Shown: positions 15,935-24,921 of the stretch, in pieces
Layout of the letters: the number at the start of each line of letters is the position of its first letter
Position numbering within the stretch: position 1 is the first letter of the stretch
Origin: an uncultured Oscillospiraceae bacterium
Lineage (GTDB): Bacteria; Bacillota; Clostridia; Oscillospirales; Oscillospiraceae
Direction of reading: 5' to 3'
DNA length: 59,925 nt
Assembly (NCBI GenBank): GCA_947629245.1
Contig: CANRDC010000008.1
Coordinates: 1-59,925 of the forward strand
Program-made: the position numbers and the translations under genes
Notes under the pieces: generated by a model
Told to the model about the DNA's origin: nothing
The model's database searches: none
Seen by the model: the letters and a program-made list of their open reading frames with translations, nothing else

Positions 15935-16334
15935 GCGGGTGGCCTCCTGTCGGCAGTGTGACCGGCCATCCTCTCCTCATGCGCTGGTCCGGCGTCACGA
16001 TGACAGGACCGGCAGCGGCCCACTCTCTCAAGTGAGCCCCACCCGGTCATGCCGGGCGGGTTGCCTCAGCGCAATGTGTTTGCCTTGACGTGGGCCAAGG
16101 CTGGATGTGACCTCCTTTGATGTGATGGGTGGCACGGTTTTTGGGCTTTGGGCCTACTAATATCTGGCCTTACCATCAGAGCGGGGCGGGACCCGTTGGT
16201 GTTGTTGCAGTTGTTGTTGTTGACATTGCCATTGGAATTCAAGTAAACGGCGTTGTTGGTGTTGTTCGTGTTCGGGGAGGTAGAGAAAAAATAGGTCACA
16301 CCCAGATATAACGGCTCTGGGCCAATATATCCAA
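15935..16334 (-). ncRNA. DGR template RNA region
   Basis: 400 bases without a protein gene, between the Avd-like gene and the RT, containing TR at 16180-16279. The stretch 15950-16170 between TR and the RT start is GC-rich with several short inverted repeats, as expected for the structured DGR RNA spacer that primes cDNA synthesis. It would be read on the minus strand as part of the late transcript. RNA ends cannot be set from sequence. Confidence 0.7.
16180..16279 (-). repeat. DGR template repeat (TR)
   Basis: On the minus strand it is built of AAC codons (reading N-N or N-N-N-N runs), the usual DGR design that allows many residues but no stop codons. It matches VR1 over 100 bp and VR2 over 64 bp with differences only at adenines. 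Confidence 0.96.
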
Positions 16335-16895
16335 TTATGAAGTTTTGGAGCTTTTCACCATGGCCTCCGCAATTTGTGCGGCCATCTGGCTCATCTTTGC
16401 AAGCTCCTGGGCGGCCTTGGCCTCCCGGAGCATTGCCGCCCTGTTGCCATCGCTCCGTTTCCAGCTCAGGGCCTTTTGATGGACGGGGCGGACCAGCTCA
16501 GTCCAATAGTGGCATTGGTCATCCGTGATGTACTTTTTCTTGTAGGAGATGTCAATGAGCTGGGACATGGTGCCGCAGTCCATGAGGACGGCATCCAGGT
16601 CATGGAGGCGCTGCTCATAGTCCGTCTCAAAGTAGCGCCCATCTGCCGCAATGCAGTTTTGCAGGATGCGGAGGGCGCAGTCCTCCAGGCGGGCACAGAG
16701 GTGGGAGGCCTGGGCCTTGGGAAAATGGGGCTTGCCGTCATCCCTCAGCTTTTCATAGAGGACCCGCTCCACCAGCTTGCCGCTCTCCATGACATAGCCG
16801 TTGACCCTTTTGTATTCCGGCTCTTTGGCCTTGACCCGCTGGATGGTGTAGTCCAGCAGGTCCTTGGCCATGGGGATGATGTCATAGTTTGGCAT
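16335..16895 (-). CDS. Candidate DGR accessory protein (Avd-like helical bundle)
   Basis: 186 residues, all-helical pattern, starting in a TAATG overlap with the tail fibre gene. Its position directly upstream of TR matches accessory variability determinant (Avd) genes. The segment SQLIDISYKKKYITDDQCHYW recalls the four-helix bundle family that includes Avd, but the protein is about 60 residues longer, with an extra Ala/Lys-rich C-terminal helix. A tail accessory protein is an alternative. Avd binds RT and template RNA in known DGRs; the role here is inferred from fold and position. Confidence 0.6.
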   Translation of the reverse strand: MPNYDIIPMAKDLLDYTIQRVKAKEPEYKRVNGYVMESGKLVERVLYEKLRDDGKPHFPKAQASHLCARLEDCALRILQNCIAADGRYFETDYEQRLHDLDAVLMDCGTMSQLIDISYKKKYITDDQCHYWTELVRPVHQKALSWKRSDGNRAAMLREAKAAQELAKMSQMAAQIAEAMVKSSKTS

Positions 16896-17629
16896 TAGAA
16901 CTCAATCCTTGCAAAGGCCTCATTCCACACGCCGGTGACCACCACGCCCGCCAGAGAGGCAAAGGTCACAGTGAAAGAGTTACCGGTGATGTTGGTGCCG
17001 TATTTCAGCTCAAGCACGCCCAGGCGGCCATCCAGGTCACCCAGGGAGGCACGGATGTCCGGGTGGGTGTCCTCCCCCTCATTGTGGGTCTGGACAGCGG
17101 CGGGGATGGCCTGCCGGATGTCCTCATGGCTGGCAGGGTCCGTGTTGTGCTCAGAGATGGCCCGCTCAAGGTCCTCCTGGCTCACCGTGTCCAGGGAGGG
17201 CACAATGGTGAACTCCAGCACGGAGCTGTCCGCCACTACAATGTGCATGACCATGGTGAGCCGCCCGTCCACGCCGGTGGAGATGGCCACCTTTTCCGTG
17301 TCCGGGGTGTTGCAGATGGCGATGAGCGCCCCGTCCTCAGAGTAGAGGCCCATCTCACGGCAGACAAAGTTGCCCACGCTGTCATCAATGATGATTTTGA
17401 CATCCAGCATATTGGGCACCGTGGGATTGACCACGGCGGACACGATGGGGCCCCGCCAGAGCTCATGGACAAGAGCGTCCTGGTCCGTGGTGGGGACGTA
17501 GTAGCTGCCGCCGCCGTCACCGGCAGCGGCCTGGGTGATCTTGAGCTTGGTGCCCTCCAGGATGCACTCCGTGATGCGGGCGGAGCCCGTGGTGGTGATT
17601 TTGGTGCCATAGCGCTTTTCATCAGGCAT
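16895..17629 (-). CDS. Phage tail fibre / tail collar protein
   Basis: 244 residues from the second of two close ATG codons (spacing 9 from AGGAGG). The N-terminal 150 residues resemble the tail fibre N-terminal domain (DUF3751 type): TTTGSARITECILEGTKLKI and VCREMGLYSEDGALIAI. A short helical and beta C-terminus follows. It attaches fibres or adhesins to the baseplate. It overlaps the upstream tail gene by 8 bases. It is short for a complete fibre, which fits the 604-residue DGR target supplying the receptor-binding part. Confidence 0.82.
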   Translation of the reverse strand: MPDEKRYGTKITTTGSARITECILEGTKLKITQAAAGDGGGSYYVPTTDQDALVHELWRGPIVSAVVNPTVPNMLDVKIIIDDSVGNFVCREMGLYSEDGALIAICNTPDTEKVAISTGVDGRLTMVMHIVVADSSVLEFTIVPSLDTVSQEDLERAISEHNTDPASHEDIRQAIPAAVQTHNEGEDTHPDIRASLGDLDGRLGVLELKYGTNITGNSFTVTFASLAGVVVTGVWNEAFARIEF

Positions 17630-18263
17630 TGTCATTTTCCTCCTGTTCAAATGGATAGATTTCAACCTTGGCGTGATATTCCAGAGGCCCGGCCATCTTG
17701 AGGCCGCCGGAGCTCTCCAGCTCATTGACCAGCAGGGGCCACAGGTCCATAATCACGGAGCGCTCCGTGTAGGCCCCCATGTGCACCGCTCCCGTGGATT
17801 GCAGGGCGGATGTCATAAGCACCCGCATATTGGAGGGGCGGATGGCCAGCACCATCTCCAGGATTTGAGCCGCCAGGGCGTCCGCATCCGGCAGGATGGT
17901 GTAGTCCAGTTGGATGTCCACGGTGTAGTCCTGCACCGTCTCAGAGTGCCCGGAGGGGCCGCAGATGTTGCTCACCCACCGCCGGAGCCAGGGCAGGGTG
18001 TAGGGCAGCTCTAAATTCCACATGGCCTTGAGGCGGGTTTTGCGGGCCTCCAGGGTGTCCGTGTCCTTGGGGTGGATGCGCAGGTCCTCCTCCCAGGTCT
18101 TAACGCCCCACTCCGTGGCGCTGTCCAGGAATTGATTGGCCAGGATGAGGGCCATGGCGTCCCACGCAAGGGAGATTTCCGGCTCATTGGCCTCATTGAT
18201 CTCCTGGAACTCCACCACCTCCCGGAGCACCGGGGGCAGGTAGTCAATTAGTTTTCTATCCAT
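17622..18263 (-). CDS. Tail protein, YmfQ/DUF2313 family
   Basis: 213 residues starting MDRKLIDYLPPVLREVVEF, the usual opening of YmfQ/XkdU-type baseplate wedge proteins, with TLEARKTRLKAMWNLELPYT in the middle. It follows baseplate J in transcription order as in PBSX-like phages, and the genes overlap. It joins the baseplate to the tail fibres. Confidence 0.82.
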   Translation of the reverse strand: MDRKLIDYLPPVLREVVEFQEINEANEPEISLAWDAMALILANQFLDSATEWGVKTWEEDLRIHPKDTDTLEARKTRLKAMWNLELPYTLPWLRRWVSNICGPSGHSETVQDYTVDIQLDYTILPDADALAAQILEMVLAIRPSNMRVLMTSALQSTGAVHMGAYTERSVIMDLWPLLVNELESSGGLKMAGPLEYHAKVEIYPFEQEENDNA

Positions 18264-19476
18264 TGACGGCCCCCCTCACAGGGATGCTGTCAGCGTCCAG
18301 GACCAGGTTGACCTCCTGGCCATTGATCTGGGTGCCGCCAATGTCCGTGACCACGGTGGAACACTCCGCCAGGATGCGGCTCTCTATCTGGGAGATGCGC
18401 ACGGTCAAAAAATCAGAGCCGGCCCAGCTCTGGGCCAGCTCCTTGAAATAGGCGTCCAGGACGCCCTCCACATAGCTCTTGGCGGCCTCCCAGCTCCAGC
18501 CGGGGGCATAGGTCAGATGGAGGGTGACATCCACCTCCTGGGCCGCCACACCGGCCACATTGACCACATGGCCGATGGGGGCAAGCCCCAGCCCCTCCCC
18601 GGCGTTTTGGGTGGGGTCAATGGCCGTCTGGATGGCCTCCAGGAGCACGCTGGTGGGGGCGGTAAAGTCAGAGGCCAGCACCACCAGCTTGACGGTGCCG
18701 CCCACGGTGAGCAGCTTGTCCTTGGCCGCTTTGTGCACGGCGGTGAGCCATGCGGCCACGGCATCCGGCAGGCCGCCCACGGCGCTCTCAAACCACTCCG
18801 TGACCTCCTTGCCGGGGATGAGCTCCGCCGGGTGCAGGTTTTCATTCCAGACGGGGTGCACCTTGACGCCGCCCACGCCGGGCATGGCCAGCACTTTCTC
18901 CGTGTAGTCCGCTTGGTTTCCGCCAAAGGCCTGGGACTGGAAACTGTCAAGGACCCGCTGCCGGAAAGCCTCCGTTTCCTCCACGTCCTCACCGGGGATG
19001 AGCAGCTCCACCAGCTCCGCATGGGTCAGCCCGTCCACATACTCAATGGGGATGAGCGTGCCGGAGTAGCTATTGGCGGCAGAGCCGGGCGTCTCGCAGG
19101 TGAGGCGGTAGCTCAGGAGGCCCTCCTCACCGTCCTGCTCTGCCATGCGCTCCGTGACCACAAAATTGAGGTCATCGCAGGAGTAGCGGGACCAGAGGGG
19201 GACCTCCACATCAAACTCACCCCGGAAAACGGCGGCGGTGGCATCATAGGGGGCCAGGTCCCGGCACTTTGCAATCTCAATGAGATATTGCCGGGGGGCC
19301 GTACTGATCCGGGAGGCCCGGAGGATGAAGTCCGCCTCAATGTAGAGCATGGCCAGCTCTGCCATGGAGGGGGCCACACCGTTGAACACCATGGAGCCCT
19401 CCCGCTTGTCAATGCCGGAGGACACCCGGCCCAAAGCCCTCTGGACCAGGGCCTCATAGGTCATATTCTCATACAT
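18256..19476 (-). CDS. Baseplate J-like protein (XkdT type)
   Basis: 406 residues. The N-terminus MYENMTYEALVQRALGRV and the ETEAFRQRVLDSFQSQAFGG segment are characteristic of baseplate J/XkdT, the wedge protein of contractile tails. GGAGGTTGAAATCTAATC precedes the ATG. It supports a myovirus morphology together with the sheath gene. Confidence 0.92.
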   Translation of the reverse strand: MYENMTYEALVQRALGRVSSGIDKREGSMVFNGVAPSMAELAMLYIEADFILRASRISTAPRQYLIEIAKCRDLAPYDATAAVFRGEFDVEVPLWSRYSCDDLNFVVTERMAEQDGEEGLLSYRLTCETPGSAANSYSGTLIPIEYVDGLTHAELVELLIPGEDVEETEAFRQRVLDSFQSQAFGGNQADYTEKVLAMPGVGGVKVHPVWNENLHPAELIPGKEVTEWFESAVGGLPDAVAAWLTAVHKAAKDKLLTVGGTVKLVVLASDFTAPTSVLLEAIQTAIDPTQNAGEGLGLAPIGHVVNVAGVAAQEVDVTLHLTYAPGWSWEAAKSYVEGVLDAYFKELAQSWAGSDFLTVRISQIESRILAECSTVVTDIGGTQINGQEVNLVLDADSIPVRGAVNG

Positions 19477-19478
19477 GA

Positions 19479-19889
19479 TTAGATTTCAACCTCCGTTTCC
19501 ATGTCTATCTCTCCATAGATGGTGTAGACCTTAAAAGTGGCCGTCACGCTCCGCCTGCCGGTTTCAAAGGTCCACTCCCCGGTGCCGGTGATGCGGTCAT
19601 CCTGGAGCAGGGCCTCATTGACCCGGCGCTTGATTTCGCTCATGGCGTAGTCCTTGGGCTTGCCGATGAGGTCAGCCCGCTCTATGCCGTAGCGCCAGGA
19701 GTAGATGGGCCAGGCGTAGCGGTCCACATTCAAGATGAGATAAATGGCCTGGTAGAGGGCATCCCGCCCGTCTGTCATGCCGCTCACCCGCTTGCGGTCA
19801 ATGTCCAGCTTGTGGGTATAGCCCGGCTGCTCATCAAAGACAAGAGTGATGAGGTCCAGGTTTTCCCCGGTAGTAGGTAGTGTAGCCAT
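19479..19889 (-). CDS. Baseplate protein, XkdS/DUF2634 family
   Basis: 136 residues, small gp25-like baseplate wedge protein; YAWPIYSWRYGIERADLIGK is typical of DUF2634. The start overlaps the upstream gene stop (TAATG). The order XkdQ, DUF2577, DUF2634, baseplate J is conserved in PBSX-like tails. Confidence 0.85.
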   Translation of the reverse strand: MATLPTTGENLDLITLVFDEQPGYTHKLDIDRKRVSGMTDGRDALYQAIYLILNVDRYAWPIYSWRYGIERADLIGKPKDYAMSEIKRRVNEALLQDDRITGTGEWTFETGRRSVTATFKVYTIYGEIDMETEVEI

Positions 19890-20311
19890 TACTCAGGAGC
19901 CTCCCATCTGTCCAGGACAATGAATTTTTGCCCGCCGTCACAGCGGAGCAGGATGACCTTTTCCCCGGTCTTGAGGGCCAGGTGCACCCGCCACTTTTTG
20001 CGCCCCTGGTATTTGTGATTGTGGGAGGCAAAGGCGGCGTCACCCGCTCCGCCGCTCTCATTTTCGGTGTAGTGGGGGCCCTCACTCTTGCCCAGGCCCT
20101 CAATGGTGGACATCTCCACATTGAAGTCCCGGACAGCGTTGGTGAGGATGAGCTGGGCCTCACCCAGCTTTTTCTTTTGGTCCACGGTGATCTCCAGCGG
20201 GCCGGTGGCGGTGACGGTGCCAAAGCACACGGACATAGGCCCATCCGCCTTGACGGCCTCCACCGCCGCCTGTTTCACCGCCCGGACCAGGGCGTTGATG
20301 TCAAGAGACAA
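19889..20311 (-). CDS. Tail protein, DUF2577 family (XkdR-like)
   Basis: 140 residues if translation begins at TTG 20311, preceded by GAGGTGG and overlapping the XkdQ-like stop. No better ATG has a ribosome site. The protein is OB-fold-like with a Gly/His loop (FASHNHKYQGRKKW) and ends KTGEKVILLRCDGGQKFIVL, the DUF2577 signature end. It is part of the baseplate hub. Confidence 0.75.
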   Translation of the reverse strand: MSLDINALVRAVKQAAVEAVKADGPMSVCFGTVTATGPLEITVDQKKKLGEAQLILTNAVRDFNVEMSTIEGLGKSEGPHYTENESGGAGDAAFASHNHKYQGRKKWRVHLALKTGEKVILLRCDGGQKFIVLDRWEAPE

Positions 20312-21266
20312 ATGTACCACCTCGCATTTTGCACTCCATGAGATGCTGGCCATCACTGAAAGTGTGCTTGACCTGCTCCACCATGAGGTAGTTGGAGAGG
20401 TTGATGTCCCCCAGGCCCAGCATCACCACCAGCAGCGTGCCCGCCCGGACCCGGATGTCACCCAGGATGTTGGAGAGGCGCAATGTGCGGGTTTTGGTGT
20501 TGTAGAGGCTCAGGAGGGCATCTGCCATGGCCTTGGCGTTGGCGGTGCTGTTGATTTTCTCATAATACTGGAGCACGCCCCATTGATTGATGCTTGAGCC
20601 GTCCTGGGCAATGTAGATTTCCCGCTTGCCGGTGTCCTTGTTCTCATAGGAGAGCTTGATTTTGTCATAGGTCTGGGAGGCGATGGAGCTTTTATAGTCA
20701 AACTCTCCGGCGGTTGTATCGTCAATGAGCATCCCCAGTTTCATGCTCCCCAAGGCCTTGAGGGTCAGCTTGCCCACGTCATCATAGAGCACAAACATCT
20801 GGCCGGTGGCCTTGAGGGTTTCATCCAGGGCGTTTTGCACGATGTCAAAGAGGGTCTGGTTATCCTCTACACGGCTGGCTATTTTGTAGCCGGTGTCATC
20901 CAGGGCCCCACACTGGAGCTGGAAGTCCTCCGCCACCATTCTGAGGACCTCAGTGGCGGTCTTGCCGGTGTAGACATAGGTGTCCTTGTTCTTGAAATAG
21001 TAGAGCTGGTCATACACCGTGATGGTGATGACCTTGGGGTTGCTGCCCTTGCGGCTCTTTTCAAACACAAAGCCATAAAAGACAGGGGTGCCGTCCACGG
21101 AAAAGCGGCAGGGGTCCCCCTCTTGAAAGCTCAGGCCGTCCGATTTCACCACGTCCGCCACCAGCTTGCCCGGCTGGCCTTGCCGCTCCCATTCGATGGT
21201 GACACCCTCCACCACCGGCGGGAGCATGATTTGGCTGCCGTGTTGGATCAGGAGCTCATAACTCAT
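20301..21266 (-). CDS. Tail hub protein XkdQ-like
   Basis: 321 residues related to phage late control/gpD-type hub proteins: [32 protein letters not shown] and a C-terminal [14 protein letters not shown]. It forms the central hub at the tail tip through which the tape measure exits. It follows the LysM protein with a 4-base overlap. Confidence 0.85.
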   Translation of the reverse strand: MSYELLIQHGSQIMLPPVVEGVTIEWERQGQPGKLVADVVKSDGLSFQEGDPCRFSVDGTPVFYGFVFEKSRKGSNPKVITITVYDQLYYFKNKDTYVYTGKTATEVLRMVAEDFQLQCGALDDTGYKIASRVEDNQTLFDIVQNALDETLKATGQMFVLYDDVGKLTLKALGSMKLGMLIDDTTAGEFDYKSSIASQTYDKIKLSYENKDTGKREIYIAQDGSSINQWGVLQYYEKINSTANAKAMADALLSLYNTKTRTLRLSNILGDIRVRAGTLLVVMLGLGDINLSNYLMVEQVKHTFSDGQHLMECKMRGGTFVS

Positions 21267-21931
21267 GGGATGGTGAGCACCTGCCCCACATAGATGAGAT
21301 TGGGATTGCTGATTTTATCCGTGTTGGCATTGTAGATTTTGGTGTACTGGGCCCCGGCTCCATAATACTTGGCGGCGATGGCCCAGAGGGTGTCACCTTT
21401 TTTGACAGTGTAGGTCTTGGCGGTGGGGGCGGTGCTGGCGTCCCGCTCTTTCTCCACCGCCACGGTCTTTGGCTGGGGTGTCTGGTCTTGCGTTGGCTGG
21501 GCGGTAGGTGTACTCTCCTGCACGGTCACGGTTTTTGTGCCGTAGTCCCTCCATTGCTTGAGGTTGACATCCACGCTCACATCCAGCCCTTTTTTGGCGT
21601 CCTCCACAATGTTGTAGTCCTCACAGCTCACCTGGATGTTGGTGTCATAGAGGGCCCGCCCATTGGGGGTGCGCCGGACCAGTATAAATTGGGTGTGCTT
21701 TTTCTCCGTCTTGAGCCGCTCCAAAATGCCCAGGTAGTAGTCCGGGGACCTGCCCCCCGCCAGCATGGAAAACTCAAAGGGCACCACGATCTCAGAGAGG
21801 CCGGGGGTGCGGAGAAAGTTGATTTCACCCTCATCCAGCAGCACAAGGGTCTTGTTTTTGTTCTTGACCTTGACGGTCAGCTTGGCAGGGGTGGGAAATT
21901 CCACCCCGTCCAGGTAGCAGGCGTAGCTCAT
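21263..21931 (-). CDS. LysM-domain tail protein (XkdP-like)
   Basis: 222 residues from ATG 21931 after AAAGGAGGTCACCA. The N-terminal domain (1-140) is of the XkdP type and a linker rich in Thr/Gln/Pro follows. The last 45 residues are a LysM peptidoglycan-binding domain ([18 protein letters not shown] ... [14 protein letters not shown]). It sits between tape measure and hub, and probably positions the tail tip on the cell wall. Confidence 0.9.
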   Translation of the reverse strand: MSYACYLDGVEFPTPAKLTVKVKNKNKTLVLLDEGEINFLRTPGLSEIVVPFEFSMLAGGRSPDYYLGILERLKTEKKHTQFILVRRTPNGRALYDTNIQVSCEDYNIVEDAKKGLDVSVDVNLKQWRDYGTKTVTVQESTPTAQPTQDQTPQPKTVAVEKERDASTAPTAKTYTVKKGDTLWAIAAKYYGAGAQYTKIYNANTDKISNPNLIYVGQVLTIP

Positions 21932-21988
21932 TGGTGACCTCCTTTTTTCCACGGGAAAAAACACCGCATTGAGGCAGGCGGGGTGTGT

Positions 21989-24199
21989 TTACGCATGGAC
22001 GCCCTCCGCCGCCGTCAGCAGGGCATCTGTAAAGCCGTCCGTGAGCTCCGTGATGATGCCGTCCAGGTCAGCGCTGCCGTCAATCCTGTTGGTCATGCCG
22101 GTCATGTCAATCTTGACCTCCGCCGTGGTAAAGCGGTTGATGGCATCCCGCTCCGCAATGTCCCGGAGGTAGGAAAGCTCCTCCTCACTCACATCCAGGC
22201 TGTCAGCCATGCTGCCGGTGTTCCCGGCGATGTCCCCCACGTCCCCGGCCATGTCATCCAGAGTAAAGCCAGCCCCAGCGCCCATGGCGTCCTGGGTGTA
22301 GCCCTCCAGCGTGCCGGGCTCATAATCAAAGTTGAAAGCGCTGCCCACCTTGTCCGCCACACCGTCACCCCAGGCGGCCCCGGCCTTGAAAGCGTCAGAG
22401 GCCCAGCCGTCCGTGAACGTGTCAAAGGTGCTAAAGCCCTCAGAAAAGGCGTCACCCACGCTGGCATAGTCCTCCACGTTGCCATAGGCCTCCGCAGACT
22501 TGGCGGCAAACTCATCCGCCTTGGCCGTGATGCCGGAGTAGTCGAACTCCACAAACGGCAGCTTATTGAGGGCGGCACAGATGCCCTCCACCACCGTCAA
22601 GGCAGTGGACAGCAGGCCAAAAAACCAGCCTTGCACGTTGGAGATGACATTGTGGAAAGCGGTGCCGATGTTGGAGCAGGCGGCCCCCAGGGCGTTCCAG
22701 ATGCCCAGGGCGATGTTGGCCACCGTGAGCCCCAGATTTTTGAAAAATGCTATGACCACGTTGATGCCGCCGGTGATGACGCCAAAGGCAGAGTTGGCGG
22801 CCCCGGTGGTCTTTGCTATCCAGCTACACAGGGCCACAATGCCCGCTATGAGGGCAATGATGGCAATGACAATCCAGGTGATGGGGCAGGCCAGCAGGGC
22901 GGCGTTGAGGCCCACCTGGGCCCCCGTGGCCGTTGTAGTGGCGGCGGCCTCCGCCAGGGTGGCCCCGGATTTCCAGGCCGCAGCAGCGGCGGCCATGACC
23001 TCCAGGCCATTGTGGATGCCCTCCACAATATTGATGGCCAGCAGGGCCCCGTGGTAGGCCAGGAGAGCGGCCACCACACCCATCACGATGGGACCCAGCC
23101 AGCTCCAGTTGTCTTGGATCAGGCTGGCAAAGGTGATTGCACCGTTGGCCATGTCCGTGAGGATGGAGATGATGATGCCAAGGGTGCCCGCAAAGCCCAG
23201 GGCCAGCTCTTGGATTTGCGGGAGGTTTTGGCGGAAAACGCCCATAAAATTGAGCACGGCAGGATAGAGGCCAGCGCCCACCGTTTCCTTGATGTCCCCC
23301 AGGGCGTTGTTGAACTGGATGATTTGGCCCTCCGGGGTGTTGCTCATAGTCTCATAGAGGCCCGCCCAGCCCTCATCAATCACAGAGCCGATGACGGCGG
23401 CGGCCTGCATGTCATTACTCAGCCCCACATAGTCCTCACCCAGCTCCGCCACAATCTGGGCCTGGGTGGCGGTGCCCTCAATGATGGCCTTTTGCGTGTC
23501 GGAGAACTCAAAGCCCTTTTTGGTCATGGCGTCATAGCTGCCGGACATTATCTTGCCAATGCCGGTGGCATAGTCCACCATGGCGGTGGGGTCAACCTCT
23601 CCGCCGCCGCTCATGCCCATGGCGTAGTTGCTGAGGGTGTCCATCATGCTGAGGATGGCCTGGCCGTCCTCAAAGTAGGTGGAGAGCTCCGCAGCGCCTG
23701 CAATCATGGCCTCATCACCATAGATGCCCTTGCTCTGGATTTCGCTGGCCTTGTCCAGCACCTGGTCATAATACTCCAGGGTGCCCATGTTGCCCATGAC
23801 AGTCTGGAGCTGGACCTGGGCGTCAATCTGGATGTCCGCCGCCTCCAGGCTCTCTTGGACAATGTTCTTGATGGTGGACAGGCTGGCATAGGCGGCCACC
23901 ATGGAGGTGATCTTGCCCAGGAGCTGCCCGGCGGCATCACTGCCGCTGGAGAGGCTCCTGTTAAAGCTCCGCTCCTGGTCATCCGCCTCACCCAGCTCAC
24001 GGGTCATGCGCTCAATTTCGCTGTTGGCCTGGGCCAGCTCAGTGTGGGCGGCCCTAAAAAGGGAGGTGTCCATGGCCTCCCCGCTGGCCGCCTGCATGTC
24101 CTCAAAAGAGCGGAGGGTGGTGTCCAGGGCCAGCGTGATTTTTTTGAGGACGGCAGACATGCCATCATTGAGTGTCATCTGGGATCTGATAGATGCCAC
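21989..24199 (-). CDS. Tail tape measure protein
   Basis: 736 residues, GTG start after GAGGAGGTGAGCAT. The N-terminus is coiled coil (ELAQANSEIERMTRELGEADDQ). Several hydrophobic segments lie in the middle (LALGFAGTLGIIISIL, GPIVMGVVAALLAY, ITWIVIAIIALIAGIVAL), and the C-terminus is Gly/Ala/Asp-rich. Length and pattern fit tape measure proteins that set tail length and help DNA cross the membrane. It follows the two-frame chaperone gene as in most tailed phages. Confidence 0.92.
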   Translation of the reverse strand: MASIRSQMTLNDGMSAVLKKITLALDTTLRSFEDMQAASGEAMDTSLFRAAHTELAQANSEIERMTRELGEADDQERSFNRSLSSGSDAAGQLLGKITSMVAAYASLSTIKNIVQESLEAADIQIDAQVQLQTVMGNMGTLEYYDQVLDKASEIQSKGIYGDEAMIAGAAELSTYFEDGQAILSMMDTLSNYAMGMSGGGEVDPTAMVDYATGIGKIMSGSYDAMTKKGFEFSDTQKAIIEGTATQAQIVAELGEDYVGLSNDMQAAAVIGSVIDEGWAGLYETMSNTPEGQIIQFNNALGDIKETVGAGLYPAVLNFMGVFRQNLPQIQELALGFAGTLGIIISILTDMANGAITFASLIQDNWSWLGPIVMGVVAALLAYHGALLAINIVEGIHNGLEVMAAAAAAWKSGATLAEAAATTTATGAQVGLNAALLACPITWIVIAIIALIAGIVALCSWIAKTTGAANSAFGVITGGINVVIAFFKNLGLTVANIALGIWNALGAACSNIGTAFHNVISNVQGWFFGLLSTALTVVEGICAALNKLPFVEFDYSGITAKADEFAAKSAEAYGNVEDYASVGDAFSEGFSTFDTFTDGWASDAFKAGAAWGDGVADKVGSAFNFDYEPGTLEGYTQDAMGAGAGFTLDDMAGDVGDIAGNTGSMADSLDVSEEELSYLRDIAERDAINRFTTAEVKIDMTGMTNRIDGSADLDGIITELTDGFTDALLTAAEGVHA

Positions 24200-24260
24200 A
24201 TGCTCACCTCCTCATGGTAAAGTGGGCGGCCCCCGCCGGACCGGCAGGGGCCGCTTGGCT

Positions 24261-24467
24261 CTATCGTCTCTTGCCTTTTCTCCGTGCCTTGCTCTTGAGC
24301 TCCGCCTCCTTTTTGCGCTCCGTTTCCACACGGATGTCAATGGAGGCTATGACAAAGGCACGGTCCTCCCGTGGGAGGTCCAGGAACTTGGACGGCTCCC
24401 AGCCAAACTTTTGCAGACAGAAATGCGCATAGTTGGCCTCTGGGTCACCGTCCTGGATCAGTTTTTT
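24261..24467 (-). CDS. Frameshift extension of tail assembly chaperone (GT-like)
   Basis: A second frame, lacking its own start, continues past the XkdN-like stop. On the minus strand GCA AAA AAC TGA contains the slippery heptamer A-AAA-AAC (24467-24461). A -1 shift reads into LIQDGDPEANYAHFCLQKFG... and ends at the TAG 24263-24261, adding about 66 charged, Lys/Arg-rich residues. This matches the G/GT arrangement of tailed phages, where the minor longer product bridges tail tube and tape measure. The tape measure gene follows directly. Confidence 0.88.
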   Translation of the reverse strand, partial: KKLIQDGDPEANYAHFCLQKFGWEPSKFLDLPREDRAFVIASIDIRVETERKKEAELKSKARRKGKRR

Positions 24468-24886
24468 GCCTCATCCACCAGGTCCTGCTCCGCCTTAAAG
24501 CCATTGATGCGGAAAACCTCCGTCACATAGTCATCAAACTCCCCGCCAATGAGCATGGCCCCCAGCAGCTCCTCCGGCTTGGTCACGCCCCAGCTATCCT
24601 GGAGCTCCGCATTGTTGAGGTCCGGGAACACAGTGCACTTGGCGGCCACCTTGGCCTGGAAAGCATAGGTGTCAAGCTGAGTGGAAAACTGGTTTTTCTT
24701 GCCGGGCACCGGCACCTGCCGGATGCAGCCGCCACGGATGCGGGCGTATTCGTCCGCCGGGATGCAGCGGACCTCCCACTGGATGGGGGCACCGTCCTCC
24801 CCCTTGAAACGGGGGGAGGCGGTGATTTTGACATTGGGGACCTGCTCCACATTGGGACGCAGGAAAGCGGTCAGGGTGTTGCTCAT
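24458..24886 (-). CDS. Tail assembly chaperone (XkdN-like), zero frame
   Basis: 142 residues from ATG 24886 after GGAGGAAATTGACCC; begins MSNTLTAFLRPNVEQVPNVK. Acidic and helical in its C-terminal part (GEFDDYVTEVFRINGF). It ends just 0-3 bases after a slippery heptamer, so most ribosomes make this short form and some make the fused form. It coats the tape measure during tail assembly in related phages. Confidence 0.9.
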   Translation of the reverse strand: MSNTLTAFLRPNVEQVPNVKITASPRFKGEDGAPIQWEVRCIPADEYARIRGGCIRQVPVPGKKNQFSTQLDTYAFQAKVAAKCTVFPDLNNAELQDSWGVTKPEELLGAMLIGGEFDDYVTEVFRINGFKAEQDLVDEAKN

Positions 24887-24921
24887 GGGTCAATTTCCTC
24901 CTTGTTAGATGGTGCCCGCCC

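Noticed and set aside
16066-16299. A 77-residue open frame covering the TR
   Set aside because: Its Asn-rich sequence is just the translated DGR template. It lacks a ribosome site and is better explained as template RNA.
21983-24220. A 745-residue plus-strand open frame opposite the tape measure gene
   Set aside because: It is the antisense shadow of a GC-rich gene; no ribosome site and low-complexity composition. The minus-strand frame matches tape measure features and the operon direction.
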